From assembly GCF_001949145.1 (NCBI RefSeq), contig NW_019091385.1, positions 1,287,035-1,318,317 on the forward strand: DNA of 31,283 nt, read 5' to 3'. The notes under the pieces are model-generated. The model was not told where the DNA came from and did no database searches. It saw nothing but the letters and a program-made list of their open reading frames with translations. Shown in pieces: positions 1-10,428 of this stretch. Positions within the stretch are counted from its first letter, which is position 1, and each line of letters begins with the position of its first letter. Made by a program: the position numbers and the translations under genes. Source of the stretch: Acanthaster planci. Its lineage: Eukaryota > Echinodermata > Asteroidea > Valvatida > Acanthasteridae.

Positions 1-683
1 AAAGTTGCCTCACGGTAATGATGAAGGAATATATGATTTATTGCGCAGCCTTGGCCGGCCAGTGACCAAAGCCCAGCAAAGCGTGCCGCGATTACTACAG
101 GCTGTGTTTTCCATGGCCTTGGTGCGCGTGCGTATAGTTTCATTCCAACCTCATTTCTCTGACAGCGTTCGTCAGCGTTATTTGAAATGTTACGTCAGTA
201 ATCCAGCACCGTCGAATTATTGAAAGCGTTTAATACACAAAAACCTTAATCTTTACTGAACAGCCAACGTATACAGCGAAGAGACTTAATTACCCTCGTC
301 TTTTTACCTTGAAAATCTCCACTTGTGTGACTAGATGGCCATGTATTACGACCGGCGTGAGAATGACTCTCCGCGGGACTACTGAGCATTTTTGTTTGTG
401 TGTTCAGTACAAAATATTTGGGGACGATTTGTGTGGGTCACGCCCCCTCCGGTCAAAAAGGGGAGGGCATATCCTGTTTACATTCTCATCACTTCACACT
501 GGTTATTGAAAGCTCTTTCCAAGACTTGTCCAACGTTTTGAAGCTTTGCTTTGGTTTGTGTTTTAGTACTGTTATCTCACGCTTGTACGTACGTCACCGG
601 TGTCGATTCTACCATTGCCCGTAGCGGGATAGTCTTGCCTCTGCCATGCTCTCAAGCAAGTTGTAGGGTCCGAAAAGTATGGT

Positions 684-717
684 GTGGTGCATAGTACTTC
701 TGGGTACTATGCACCAC
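684..717. repeat. Perfect 14-bp inverted repeat (hairpin)
   Basis: The arm 684-697 (GTGGTGCATAGTAC) is exactly complementary to 704-717, with a 6-nt loop (TTCTGG). No flanking coding or RNA gene explains it. It could be a transposon-derived foldback remnant or a structured transcript element. The pairing is visible directly; any function is unknown. Confidence 0.8.
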
Positions 718-1067
718 TCGTACTACGCTGAATCGCGGGCTGAACTTAGGGAGAATTGCGGGCTAGCTTCAGATTGGGTTAGATTTGTTTCGCTACGCAC
801 GTCGTCGATCAAGAATGGTGGATGGTATCCTAACGTATCGCAAAATTTATTTCATAGCTCACAAAGAACGGAACCCTACTGAGTTTTTTTAGCCCTCGAG
901 CGCCTTAAACGAACGGAATTTTTCAAGTTTATATTTTGCTCTTCAAAAATTTCTTTCACACACGAAATTGAAAAAAAGGGCAGAAGCTGAGGGAAAATGA
1001 CTTTGGAATTTGTGCCTCTGCACATTTTAATGGGCCGCTGAAGCTTGTTGCCTCCAGATGCCATTCA

Positions 1068-1079
1068 TGCGCATGCGCA
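1068..1079. promoter_or_regulatory. NRF1-type palindrome
   Basis: TGCGCATGCGCA is a full match to the NRF1 binding consensus known from animal promoters. No TATA box or clear start site was seen next to it, so its use as a promoter element is inferred only. Confidence 0.45.
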
Positions 1080-1218
1080 CCCAAATTGGAATTGTAGACG
1101 GGTTTGTTCAACCCTATATGGGTAATCACAGGCTTGCGCGTAACTTGAGACATCAATGCTAGCTCTTCGGGCTCGGACAGTAACTGCATCAGCTGAGGCA
1201 CGAGACAGAGTGGGCAAT

Positions 1219-1230
1219 GTTATCGATAAC
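1219..1230. promoter_or_regulatory. TATCGATA palindrome (DRE-like)
   Basis: A 12-bp palindrome, GTTATCGATAAC, contains TATCGATA, the core bound by DREF-type factors in some invertebrates. A single occurrence of this length can arise by chance, and no adjacent gene supports a role. Confidence 0.2.
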
Positions 1231-1865
1231 TTTATGTACTGTGTATGTGAGAAAAAGTTCGGTCACCGGCACGGTGATGTTTACGCTGTACCATGCTGCT
1301 CCTGAGCCCGTCATAAACACGTGTAGAATTTCAACGGAGACTCGTTACAATGAGCTATCGATTGCAGGATTTGGTTGTGTTCGCCTTGTCATAGTACCCC
1401 AAGCGGATGGTACGATTGCAAGCAAAATTTGTCATGAATACGAGAGGTTATAGTCGCTGGCGTGTTTTTTATCTTTTTTTTTACCTACGCATAATCTTCG
1501 TTTTTCTTCGCTAAATATCCTGTCGTGCTTTATGTCGTAGTCGTTTATTTTTGGAGGATTTATTCCACCATCTAGTTTCCAGTAATGATATATATGATTC
1601 ACAACTGCAAGGTCATTTTCAGCCAATTTCATGGTAAGGACACCCTTTTGAAATTTGTGCAAAACAAATTGGCCTTCTAGCTGTTACCTTCTTCGGGGAT
1701 GAAATCGTTCCAAACATTAAACGGCCTGCAATTATTTAGAAGGTCGCTGCACAGGAGAAATTGCATGCTTTAGAGTGTGTCACTGACGATGCAGCAAATC
1801 GGCATGAAGTACATGTAAGCTGTGCATTGAAATGCATTTGATTCCAACGATGTAGGATATAAGCC

Positions 1866-2045
1866 CCGAGCTGAACCAAGAGAGGGCGCAATTTTCATCC
1901 CACCGCGACTCTTTTGGTCAAATCTGCGCGTCGCTGGCTCACGGACGACTATGAAACACAAGCGTTGCAATCGCATCGCTACCAACAAAATGAATACTCC
2001 CCACCGGCATGGCTCTTTTCAAACGGTGAGGGCGTGTTTCTGCTC
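1866..2045 (+). repeat. Dispersed repeat family 1, copy A
   Basis: This segment is homologous in the same orientation to 23510-23625. Shared blocks are CCAAGAGAGGGCGC near 1876, a middle block around GACTC-TTTTGGT and CTGCGC-TCGC, and a 25-bp identical block at 2008-2032 that begins CATGGCTC and ends GTGAGGG, then TTCTGCTC. Copy A carries roughly 65 extra bases before the 25-bp block. Terminal structures and target duplications were not identified, so the class is unknown. The first block resembles a CTCF core motif. Confidence 0.75.
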
Positions 2046-2168
2046 TAAGCGAATAGGGCTCCCGTGGAATTAATGACAGGTCGTTGATAAAGGCTTGACA
2101 GCCACATCTTGACACCACATAATTTGTGTCCATTCGCCTTATTATCCCTGACGACACGAAACTCTGTG

Positions 2169-2182
2169 GTTGCTATAGTAAC
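2169..2182. promoter_or_regulatory. RFX X-box
   Basis: GTTGCTATAGTAAC matches every position of the degenerate 14-bp X-box consensus RTHNYYWTRGNAAC used by RFX factors, which drive ciliary genes in animals. No ciliary gene is recognisable beside it, so a regulatory role is inferred. Confidence 0.4.
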
Positions 2183-2189
2183 AGTAGCA

Positions 2190-4070
2190 GGGCATCACCT
2201 TGTCTCGTAAATATGAAACATTAGAGACCGCTTGCGCGCCTCTGCGCCAAGATGATTGTCGCCTTTGGATGCTGTATCCTGACCATTTTCCACCTAATTC
2301 GTGTCCTTTCTTTCAGTGACAAGCTCATAATATTTCGGTTGAGTTGTTATCCTCGAGTTTTGTAAAAAGCACTCAAATGCTGATAAAATTGATGGTAAGC
2401 TTGGTATTCTTCTAAGGTGCTTTTTTCAGAAGATCTCTGACATGTATTTTTAAGAGCAATCCTGGCAATTCTAACTACCTTTTAAAAAGGACATTTTCTA
2501 AATGAGAAATCCCGAAAAACAAGTAGTCAGAATCCAGCTATGTTTTTATACTTGTTATTTATTTTTCCCTCTCTCTATTTTAAGGGGGAGCTGTTCTGTT
2601 GTTGAATAATGAGAAGTTCCGAACTGTTTCTTAGACTTTACATTGCGTTCTAAGACTTAGACAGAAATAGCTGCCATAGCAAATGTTCGGCGCAAACAAG
2701 ATGCTTCAGTTTGCAGAATCATTATCCAACCTGTTTTGCATACTTCACGCACTCGCTATTCTGATCTGGGCGGAGAGAGAAATTAAACTGTAAATGAGGT
2801 CCAATGGAAAGGCTTCCCTGTTGTTATGTAAATTTGGCGATTAAACAGTGCCCAATCAGGAACGACAAATATTATAATTATTTTGTTCAGTCCAATGGAG
2901 ATCGGTCACTGTGTAAAACGCATTACACGAGATTTCCTAAGGGCAATAACTCCGAATGTTATACGTTGTCACGGCTGTGTCGAGTGTGTTTCGTAAGTTG
3001 TGGTTATGAGTGTAGCCCGTCTGATTTCCCACTTGATGTATTGTAACGATGCACGAAAATGCGATAGACTTGATCCGCCTGCTGGCTTCCTTCATGCTCT
3101 GAAGGAGGAAGTTACCACTCGTTTGTACGCCCGGGGAACTGTGAAATGAGCGCCTTTATGACCCTTACCATTGCATTCGCCGAAAGTTTGGCTCAAGCTC
3201 AAGATGAAAAAATATATCCTTTTTGTGATAGAAAAAAATATCCTCGCGTGTAGGGGTACGAGTCTCCGGGGTATAGTACTCTTCAGTGAGATTTTTTTTG
3301 CACCCTAAGCTTAAGATGAGAATGATAGCTCTTTTCAAGTGCAGAAAAAATGGGTCGCTCGTGTACGGGCACGTGTTTATATCTCCTGAGATCTCTTCAA
3401 TGGAGGGTTTATTTTGCAGCCGCACTTTTTTTTCGGAAAATTTCTTTGCCCAGTTTACTTTGTTGGGGAAGCAAAGGGAGATGTTTACGATGATTGTGGT
3501 TTTTCTGCTTCTATAATTCTTGCGGGTTCCTTTTTTCTCTTCGTCGTTTCTCTGTGTTTGTGTCCTTGTGTGAAGCAACTGTTGGCGGTGAGACTTAATA
3601 TGGGACGTGGACTTCTTGGCCCTGCGGCAGTATACTTCACAACATTATGTGTAAGGGGCCACGAGTACGTAAATTTCGACTCTTTACACGGCAAACGTAT
3701 AGGAGGGTGTGAATAGCCACAACCAACAAAAACTTTTGAAAGTTGTGTCTTCCGCCCGCGGCGTCAAGAAAATATCGTGGTCGTGGCTCTTCTGCGCTTC
3801 TGTGCAAACACTCTGACCAAACGGGCACACTGCAGGCCCGGGGCTTATATGCCCTTTGTGGAATGTTTTATACACAACTCGGCATAGTTTTTTGTTTGTA
3901 AAAGTGTAGAAAGAGCATTGTCAATCATGCACCACAACATTGTGATGGCAAAATCTCCGAGTCATTATTTTGTTGTTTTTCCATGCGTGGCAGCCGCCTT
4001 TACTTTGCACACTTGTGGGTGTCAAGAAAGTGCAGCTATCTGCGGCTGTAACGCGACGCAGGAAAAAAAA
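2190..4070. other. Unassigned stretch, no supported gene
   Basis: Only short overlapping reading frames rich in Lys, Phe and Asn are present on both strands, as expected for AT-rich noncoding DNA. The longest, minus-strand 3165-3578, is dominated by codons from A/T runs and has no domain or splice context. No repeat copy from elsewhere in the window was recognised here. Confidence 0.5.
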
Positions 4071-4079
4071 GAAAAAAGT

Positions 4080-4215
4080 GAAGCCGCTGCAGCTGTGGTG
4101 GTATGCCGTGCGCGCGTCCCACGTGCGCGTTAAATTCCTCCTCGACCAATAGGGTGTCGTGGCCTGCCACAGTGCGCGCCAGGTGGTTTAGAGCGCGGCT
4201 TCACGTGGTCGATAG
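4080..4215 (+). promoter_or_regulatory. CpG-rich promoter-like block with E-boxes and CCAAT
   Basis: CpG dinucleotides are dense here, including several CGCGC tracts, in otherwise CpG-poor surroundings. Two CACGTG E-boxes lie at 4120-4125 and 4202-4207, with a CCAAT box at 4146-4150 between them. There is no TATA box. This combination is typical of TATA-less animal promoters, but no coding exon could be attached on either strand, so orientation is a guess. Confidence 0.35.
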
Positions 4216-4259
4216 TCGTTCTGTGCTGCACTGCACTCACGGATTATCTTAAAACTGAG

Positions 4260-6260
4260 GCAGTTTTTATGAGGAAGAAGTGAGCAAGTGACGTGAAGGA
4301 AGGTCCCTAGCTGAGGCTCCCTGCCACTGAAGAAACAAAGTACCTAATCTGCTTTTAAGGTAGCTTTATGTACTTTTCATTATGTGCAACGTTTGATCTC
4401 TGTTATGGCCTTGTAATTAGGTCTAAGCGTAGTGCCTTCTCGCAGAATAGCGAGATTATGCCTTTTCGACCACGAAAAAGTTGTTTCTGAATGAGCACCT
4501 TCATGTGGTTCTTATAGAACCATATAGGTTTAATGTCTCCCCCCTAAAGAAGACTTGAGGGTTTTCGGTAAATAAAGGATTTCGTGTTTTATCACTAGCA
4601 TACAACTATGGTTGAACCCATGCATGAGTAGAATTATTCTGCTCTGCTGTGTGAGGGCTCGATCTTCCTGTCGACATCCCTTACTCGGTGCCATCCCTCT
4701 TCATAAGCGGCATACTGGTTCAAGTTCCCTTCCCCCCCCCCCTCGTTGCCTTGAATTTAAGATCTCGAGATATCCCGGGTACAAGAGATCTAAGCAATGC
4801 CCAAGCATCGTTAGTCGCGTCCACGCAAAACCTTCAAAGCGATTTTGATATCCAGGTGCGTCCGACCAGTCTTGCGGCCAATCATGCAAGTGACGAATGT
4901 GCCCTTGCGGAAATCTTCAAGGTATTCTCCCCTCCCGAGCTGAGGGAAGGAGGCGGACACACAACGGAATCGTCCTGTCCTCAGCATCGGGCGGGGGGAA
5001 CAAAGAGCGATTGCATCGCCTCATACGAAGGTTTTCGCGAGAGCGAAAGACCAGCTTTGCATACATTGCAAAACACAAAACCGAATGTAAAAATCTCTGT
5101 GTTTACGTATTGATAGCATTACACAATATTATGGCACTGGAATTTGGCCTGTATTCTAGAATGCATGCCCTGGGACGTTACGTATTAAAATAAAAACCTC
5201 ATAAAACATCTAAGTCCAATTCAGCAAAGCTTCAGGACTGCTTTAAGCTGTACATATTTATTGAGTTTTGAGTGGACGTGCCTCGAGCGCCTTCGTTTCC
5301 CGTTCTAAGTATAATAAACAACCTCAGGTTTCTTTACTGGACAGCGTCAAGATAGACGAGTGGACGATGCGGGCTTAACCTTATACGTGTGATCAAATCC
5401 ATCGGGAAAAGTTAGTCCGGGGTGCTTTGCTGCCCTCAAGCGCTTGAAATCATATCAATGATTTAATTGTCCCCCAAATCGTCTTCTCCAGGTGGTCTCA
5501 TTATAGGAAGCAAAATACAGTATTCAGAAAAGCCTGTAGATATTTTGGATGGGTCAAGTCGCGGGATATAGATATCAGCTCGTTGTGACTGCAAGCATTT
5601 GAATTTGAGGGCGAGATGAAACTGAACACGGCGCTAAATGCGCGTGGACTTTTCAAAGTGAAGAAATCCAAATTGGAAATGTGAATGAACGTTTCAATAT
5701 ATTAAAGGAATCAGGAAATCATTGAGGAAGAGTTCCACCTGAATTTTATTTCCCACTGTTCTGTTATTATTTCAACTTAACTTTTCAAGAGTAAAAACAT
5801 AACTGGAGTAATTTGGACAATACTCAATCTTCTGATACAAACGGCAAACACTTCCTACAGTGGAATAATGAGTGGAGAGTTTAATACACCCATTCTCTGG
5901 GTTGGCGAGTACTCCCAGGTTCATCAGTGAACCAACGGAACGATGTAGCTGCCGATGGCCCCATCAAACGGGCGGGGAGTGCACGTATACTCCCGCCTTA
6001 TCCTGAAGAAGGCACCCTGCGGCGAGGCTTAAATTCCGGGGATTGGGATAAATATACCCCACTTTTGGACCCCGTGAGATTGCCTGTTGAATCATCCCCA
6101 GCATTTTTCGTGGCGAGAAAAAAAAATGAAGGCGACTTTTGAAGAATTTGTTGGACTTCCCAAAAACCAAATTCATCAGCACTGAAAAAAGGGAGAAAAC
6201 ATGTTTAAAAGCTAAAAATGTGCCGGTTTGACGTAAGGTTCCGGGAGTTTTAGTGTTCAA
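4260..6260. other. Unassigned stretch, no supported gene
   Basis: Contains an 11-base C run (4732-4742) and one 141-codon plus-strand open frame (4688-5113). That frame has a plausible donor after CCAG at 4852, but it reads through the C run and has no recognisable domain. I do not call a gene here. Confidence 0.5.
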
Positions 6261-6270
6261 GACAGTGGCC

Positions 6271-6361
6271 CTAGTGCCATATCGTATCAGCAACCCCCAC
6301 CCTTTTTTTCAAATTTCCATGGCAAGGCAATACTTTGATTTAAGTCATCCCCCATCGCCCC
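6271..6361 (+). repeat. Dispersed C-rich repeat family 2, copy 1
   Basis: Homologous in the same orientation to 15703-15800. Matching order: CTAGTG, CAGCAACCC, a C-rich/T-rich tract, AATTTCCA, CAAT..TTTGATTTA, TCATC and CCCAT, ending in C runs. The copies have many substitutions and small indels. Class and ends are undetermined; a non-autonomous DNA transposon terminus is possible because similar C/G-run tracts recur in MITE-like pieces here. Confidence 0.6.
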
Positions 6362-7138
6362 TCGTCGCCGGCACAAAATTACGCCACTGCCTCGCGGGCA
6401 CTGAGGTTGATTTCTACCAATCGTCAGCACGGTTATTGTCGGATGATTTGATATTATAGCCTGCGGCCGGCCCGATATCCTGGCCCAGCATGGCGATATG
6501 CGCGCAATCAATCGCGTGGACTTTTCGCTGCTTATTGCCTCGCTCGGATTACTGCTCCGGTCGTGTCGGGGGCGATGCATTTACGACTAGATGCACTTGT
6601 CCAGGGTCGCCGAGTTCTCAGAAAACTTGAAAAACAAACAACATCAGGAGAAATGAAGAGGTTCCTCGCGAATTCCAGAAATCAGAATTTGATATGCTGA
6701 TTGATCCTTTAGACTTTTTGGCGAAGCCTTCGTGGCGTCGGATTTGCGGATAACCACATTTGAGATGATGACAAACAAATATCTTCAACTGGACACGAAA
6801 CGGATGTTTTGCCTCGGACTCTTGGAAAAGACTGGGGAACGTGACAAATGCGGGAAAAAAAAGCTTTCATACTTTTAGTAAAGAGTGCGTTTCAAACTTT
6901 CTGAAGTCATTGGTTGAAGTTTTTAATGTTGGCATTTTACATGGTTGTTTGATATATACAGACCATGACTATTGGAAATGCATGCGTTGGGCCATCTGTA
7001 TAAGATTCATGCCCACGAGTGGTACCGTAGCCGAGAAACATTGTTGTCAACGTCGACCATTGTATACGTTTTCCTTAATATTTGCAAACATTAAGTTTGG
7101 AATATCCATTGGCTCCCTCTTTTTTTTGACCAAACTTG

Positions 7139-7314
7139 AATACGGCCGTTTCACAACAGTGCGACACCAAGAGTTTGAAACGCGTAGGCCAATCACAATG
7201 CGCGAAATTTATCGACCCAATGCGCGTTTTGAAAGGGTCGACAAATTTCGCGCGTTATGATTGGCCAACGTGTTGCAAACTCAGGGTGGCGCACTATTTT
7301 GAATCGTCCGTATT
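7139..7314. mobile_element. Foldback MITE family 3, full copy
   Basis: The 176-bp element is almost entirely an imperfect palindrome. It starts AATACGG and ends CCGTATT. The arms (about 80 bp each) share TTCA.AA.AGTGCG, GAGTTTG.AAC, GGCCAATCA and GCGCGAAATTT.TCGACCC around a short loop near 7225-7240. There is no coding capacity, and a target duplication is unclear. A second copy at 27082-27215 confirms it as a dispersed family. The arms carry CCAAT boxes in both orientations. Confidence 0.8.
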
Positions 7315-8119
7315 AATTTGCGGGTTGCGAGCGTATAGCCAGTGTACGATGTTTATAGTGTTGCAGCAGCACTGAAATCTTGCCCCCCCCCTCCACTCCT
7401 TGGCCTGTTTTCCTTCTCCGCAACATTCAGCCAGCGACCAAATCGCAATACATAAAGCTCCCTCCTTTCACGGAAGTGTTTTGTCTTTTTTTTTCACCCG
7501 TGTCTTTCATCCCTCGAGCCAGCGGAGTCGGAAATTGCACTGATCTTGTTTTGCACATATTTTTCCACCCGTGACAAAAGCATTCTTCTCATAAGTCGAT
7601 GAGAAACCGTCTTTAATCCACTGCCATGCTCTCAATTCTGGGAAAGGCTTTCCTTAAAAAAAAAAGAAATGATTTGAGAGATCCGATCCATGTTTTTTTT
7701 ACCAATATTCGTCTCTTTGTAATTGCGGAGACTCGAGGAAGGCGGCAGTTGCGAATCCGCTTCATAACAATTTCCCTGGATAACAGTGCAGCATACACTC
7801 AAATGTAAAATTTCAGTTACCTTCGCCGACCTTGCGCTCTAAACACATGTATCTCGAATTTGTTTTCATGGGTTTACGTGTCACATACTGAAACATGACT
7901 CTACTACTATTTTGCTTTTGATTTGCCGGGGCTAAGAGTCTACTGTTGTCATTTTATTCGTAGAAATATCTCCCATAAACATGATATTTTCTTAAGTCTT
8001 TTCCACTTTTATATAATAATATATGTACTAGCTGCCAAATTTATTATCACATGTTTCTTTGTTCCTTTTGAATAGTTTCTAAAACATCTGAAACATATTG
8101 TGCTTACACATGAGCCACA

Positions 8120-8150
8120 TTTTTTGCCCTGCCCGACATGTATTATAACA
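8120..8150 (+). repeat. Direct repeat flanking SINE-like relic, left copy
   Basis: About 31 bp (TTTTTTGCCCT then GACATGTATTATAAC) recur at 8349-8379 in the same orientation with about four mismatches. The pair brackets the tRNA-like segment. It is too long for an ordinary target-site duplication, so a tandem dimer of a SINE body or a terminal repeat is more likely. Confidence 0.65.
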
Positions 8151-8199
8151 CTGAATAATCAGTGTTTGGGCCCCAAAGGCTTGTGGAAAACAACCCAAA

Positions 8200-8275
8200 A
8201 TACAAACATACTCGAGTGGGACTCGAACCCACGACTTTAACCACTTGACCACCGAGCTTACCGGCGTCAGCTGGC
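8200..8275 (-). mobile_element. tRNA-derived SINE head (anticodon arm missing)
   Basis: On the minus strand an A-box-like TGGTCAAGTGG (8241-8251) is followed by a textbook B box GGTTCGAGTCC (8219-8229) inside a perfect T-arm (GTGGG, seven-base loop, CCCAC). A D-arm start (GCTCGGTGG) is visible. Only about 11 bases separate the A and B boxes, so the anticodon arm is absent and this cannot be a working tRNA gene. A tRNA-derived SINE promoter or a deleted tRNA pseudogene fits; the flanking direct repeats favour a mobile element. Confidence 0.6.
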
Positions 8276-8348
8276 TGGTTCCAGTCAGATGTAGCAGCAG
8301 GTTTCCGATGATGGATTTGCGCCGGGGAGGCGTTAATTAAATTTAGAT

Positions 8349-8379
8349 TTTTTTGCCCTACCTGACGTGTATTATAACG
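8349..8379 (+). repeat. Direct repeat flanking SINE-like relic, right copy
   Basis: Right partner of the 8120-8150 repeat (TTTTTTGCCCTACCTGACG then TGTATTATAAC). The sequences diverge immediately downstream, which places the end of shared homology near 8380. Confidence 0.65.
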
Positions 8380-8399
8380 TCACAACGTTAAGTGATGTA

Positions 8400-9460
8400 C
8401 CTCTGAATTCGTGCGTTCAAGTACATTGCTACAACACTGTAGACCGCTTACCCTGTTCGTGTTAGCTTTTATATCTTCCACCAACTTAAGGCTGTTGTGA
8501 TCTTCAGTAGGTGAGCATTCGTACTTAAAAAGCAATAATGCTTTTGCCCTCTTGGATAATGACGTCCCATGAATACGATTAATTTTGTTTCTAGATTAAT
8601 TTCTTTACAATAAGGTTGACAAAGGCCTTCTCCCCCTCCTGGAATAAAATGAAATCGACTGACAGTATTTTTCAGCTTAGAAGTCTTAAGCCATTTCGAC
8701 TTTTCATTTTCACTACCTGCACCAGGCGGAAAATATATGCCTTTTCGAGCCATTTATAGAGCATTGTTGAAAGCCAGATGGTTTGAAAGATTCTTAGGCG
8801 ATAAAGGTACCGTCCGACAAGCGTTCACGAAGAAAGTACGTTTTCGAACCCCCACTTTTCAATAATAACTAGCCTTGCCAATATCATAGGTATGAGAATT
8901 TCTTAAATCATCTCGAAGCCAGTGATGGTTCCCTGGAAATATTGTCACACCCTCCCTTCCTTGTGACTTCTCCGTAACAAACACGTCACGCCTGTCTAAA
9001 CAGTTAAAAAAACGCCAACGGGCTCCGAAAGTTAGCCCTCGAGTTGCGGCGTTGTTAGGAAACTCACGATGACAACCTGTCTCGGAGTTTGCACTGGCTT
9101 AAGAGGGGAATCAGTCGGTGTAGGCCCTATTCCTCTGAGCTGAAGCTTGTTTCAAAGCTTAAAAATTGTGAACCATGCGTATAGATGCTGTGCGACTGCA
9201 GAGGACAGTGCAGCCGTCACGAAACAACAAGTTCCCAAAGCAAAGTCTAGCGCCTGCCATGGACGGTTCTACCGGCAGGAAATCCTCTGGGGCACAGAAA
9301 TGCGGCCGGCGAGTACGACAAGTTGTTCTCACAGGCTATCAACTGAAGGTTATTTCGAGCATCTTGTCTTTTGTCTGGTGGTTTTGAAATGTTAAAGGGA
9401 ACACTCTTGTTCTGTGAAGTAATTTCCGCTTTTTGCTATTTACTAGTTGGACACACGTGC
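8400..9460. other. Unassigned stretch, no supported gene
   Basis: Short open frames only. A 70-codon plus-strand frame at 9175-9387 starts in a fair Kozak context (accATG), is basic in its first half and ends in a hydrophobic, tryptophan-rich tail, but nothing else supports it. Confidence 0.45.
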
Positions 9461-9464
9461 AGTT

Positions 9465-9530
9465 GTAGTCGAAATCGTGACCGTGGTTTTGTTCTAATTG
9501 CCTTAACCACTACACAATCTTGAACCAATC
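9465..9530 (-). mobile_element. Degenerate tRNA-like SINE head
   Basis: On the minus strand, TGTGTAGTGGTTAAGGC resembles an A box with D-loop. About 40 bases on, GATTTCGACTAC resembles a decayed B box, so the spacing is tRNA-like. No acceptor stem pairs well. A decayed tRNA-derived SINE is the best reading, but chance similarity is possible. Confidence 0.3.
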
Positions 9531-10224
9531 ACTCACGTGTATATAGCGCGTGATCGCTGCAAGGTCGCCCGGGGAACATTGCTGTGTTGGCCGGTACATC
9601 GTGGGCGGCTTCTGTCAATGCTTACGATCGCCAGCTTGGCAGAGTGTAGTCTTGGATAAAAGACCTTTCGTGGGTTTTTAAAAGTTTGCTCTTGTTCTTT
9701 GTGAAAAATACACTTCGGCCAATACTCTTCGTGAAATTTTAAATTTAAACTCAATTCCATTCTGTGCTCGATTCTGTAAATATAGCGGTATGTAAGTTCC
9801 ACCCTCTGTTGTTCGACTACTTTCAAGCGCAACAGTTTGGATATAGTTTTGTGCATACGTAACAAATATCAGATAGAACCGTCTCGGGCTAAGACTAGGC
9901 CCAGTGTCACACTAGGATGCACCCAGCAAAGCTTGTGTTCGTTCTTGATAAAAACATAAATTTGGTGATCACATTCCGTCTCCACCAGTTTTAGGTCAGC
10001 AGCAGACCAGCTTGAGACCCTAGAAAGCATCACTCTTACGCAAAATCTCACCATTTTCTATTAGGTAGAAAATAAGAGCTATAACGGAGCAACCCAACGT
10101 GCCTTCTTGTCGCCAATTTTGTAAAAAATAACAAAATCTGATTTAAACATATAAATCTGATTTGAATAAAAAATCCGATTTTTAATTTTTTTTTTAGATC
10201 GCCAAGCCTGACATAACACAGTCT

Positions 10225-10232
10225 AGTACATG
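10225..10232 (+). repeat. 8-bp target-site duplication, left
   Basis: AGTACATG directly precedes the MITE terminus and recurs exactly after its other end at 10429-10436. Confidence 0.85.
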
Positions 10233-10428
10233 CAGTGGCGTAGCTAGGATTTTACTAGTGGGCGGAGGGGGGAACAAAGAAGGTACCCAGCTTTCAGTGG
10301 TGAGGTTTTTTTTTGGGGGGGGGCAAGTTTTGTTAGCCTTGTTCAATATCCATTTACCGGTTTTTTTTCCAGTGGGGGGGGGGTACCGGGGCACGTGCCT
10401 CCAGCCCCCGCCCGTGGCTACGCCACAG
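10233..10428. mobile_element. hAT-like MITE with intact TSD
   Basis: A 196-bp element begins CAGTGGCGTAGC and ends GCTACGCCACAG, giving a 12-bp terminal inverted repeat with one mismatch. It is bounded by exact AGTACATG duplications. An 8-bp duplication with a CA.TGGCG start is characteristic of hAT-superfamily elements. The interior has no transposase coding sequence, only G runs (10315-10323 and 10374-10383) and T runs, so it is non-autonomous. The long plus-strand open frame crossing it (10258-10752) is not a real gene. Confidence 0.85.

Noticed and set aside
1432-1662. 76-codon minus-strand frame with a fairly protein-like middle
   Set aside because: No splice or promoter support and a lysine-rich tail from a homopolymer; too weak to call.
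3165-3578. 137-codon minus-strand frame
   Set aside because: Composition follows A/T runs (Lys, Phe, Asn), with overlapping frames open on the other strand and no domain.
4703-4722. B-box-like GGTTCAAGTTCC suggesting a tRNA
   Set aside because: No A box or T-arm pairing at the right distance.
4688-5113. 141-codon plus-strand frame with a possible donor at 4853
   Set aside because: Reads through an 11-base C run; no recognisable domain or upstream exon.
6841-7260. 139-codon plus-strand frame
   Set aside because: Its C-terminal part lies in the foldback MITE at 7139-7314, and the rest has no domain.
8200-8275. Functional tRNA gene
   Set aside because: A and B boxes are present, but the anticodon arm is missing and the acceptor stem is not formed.
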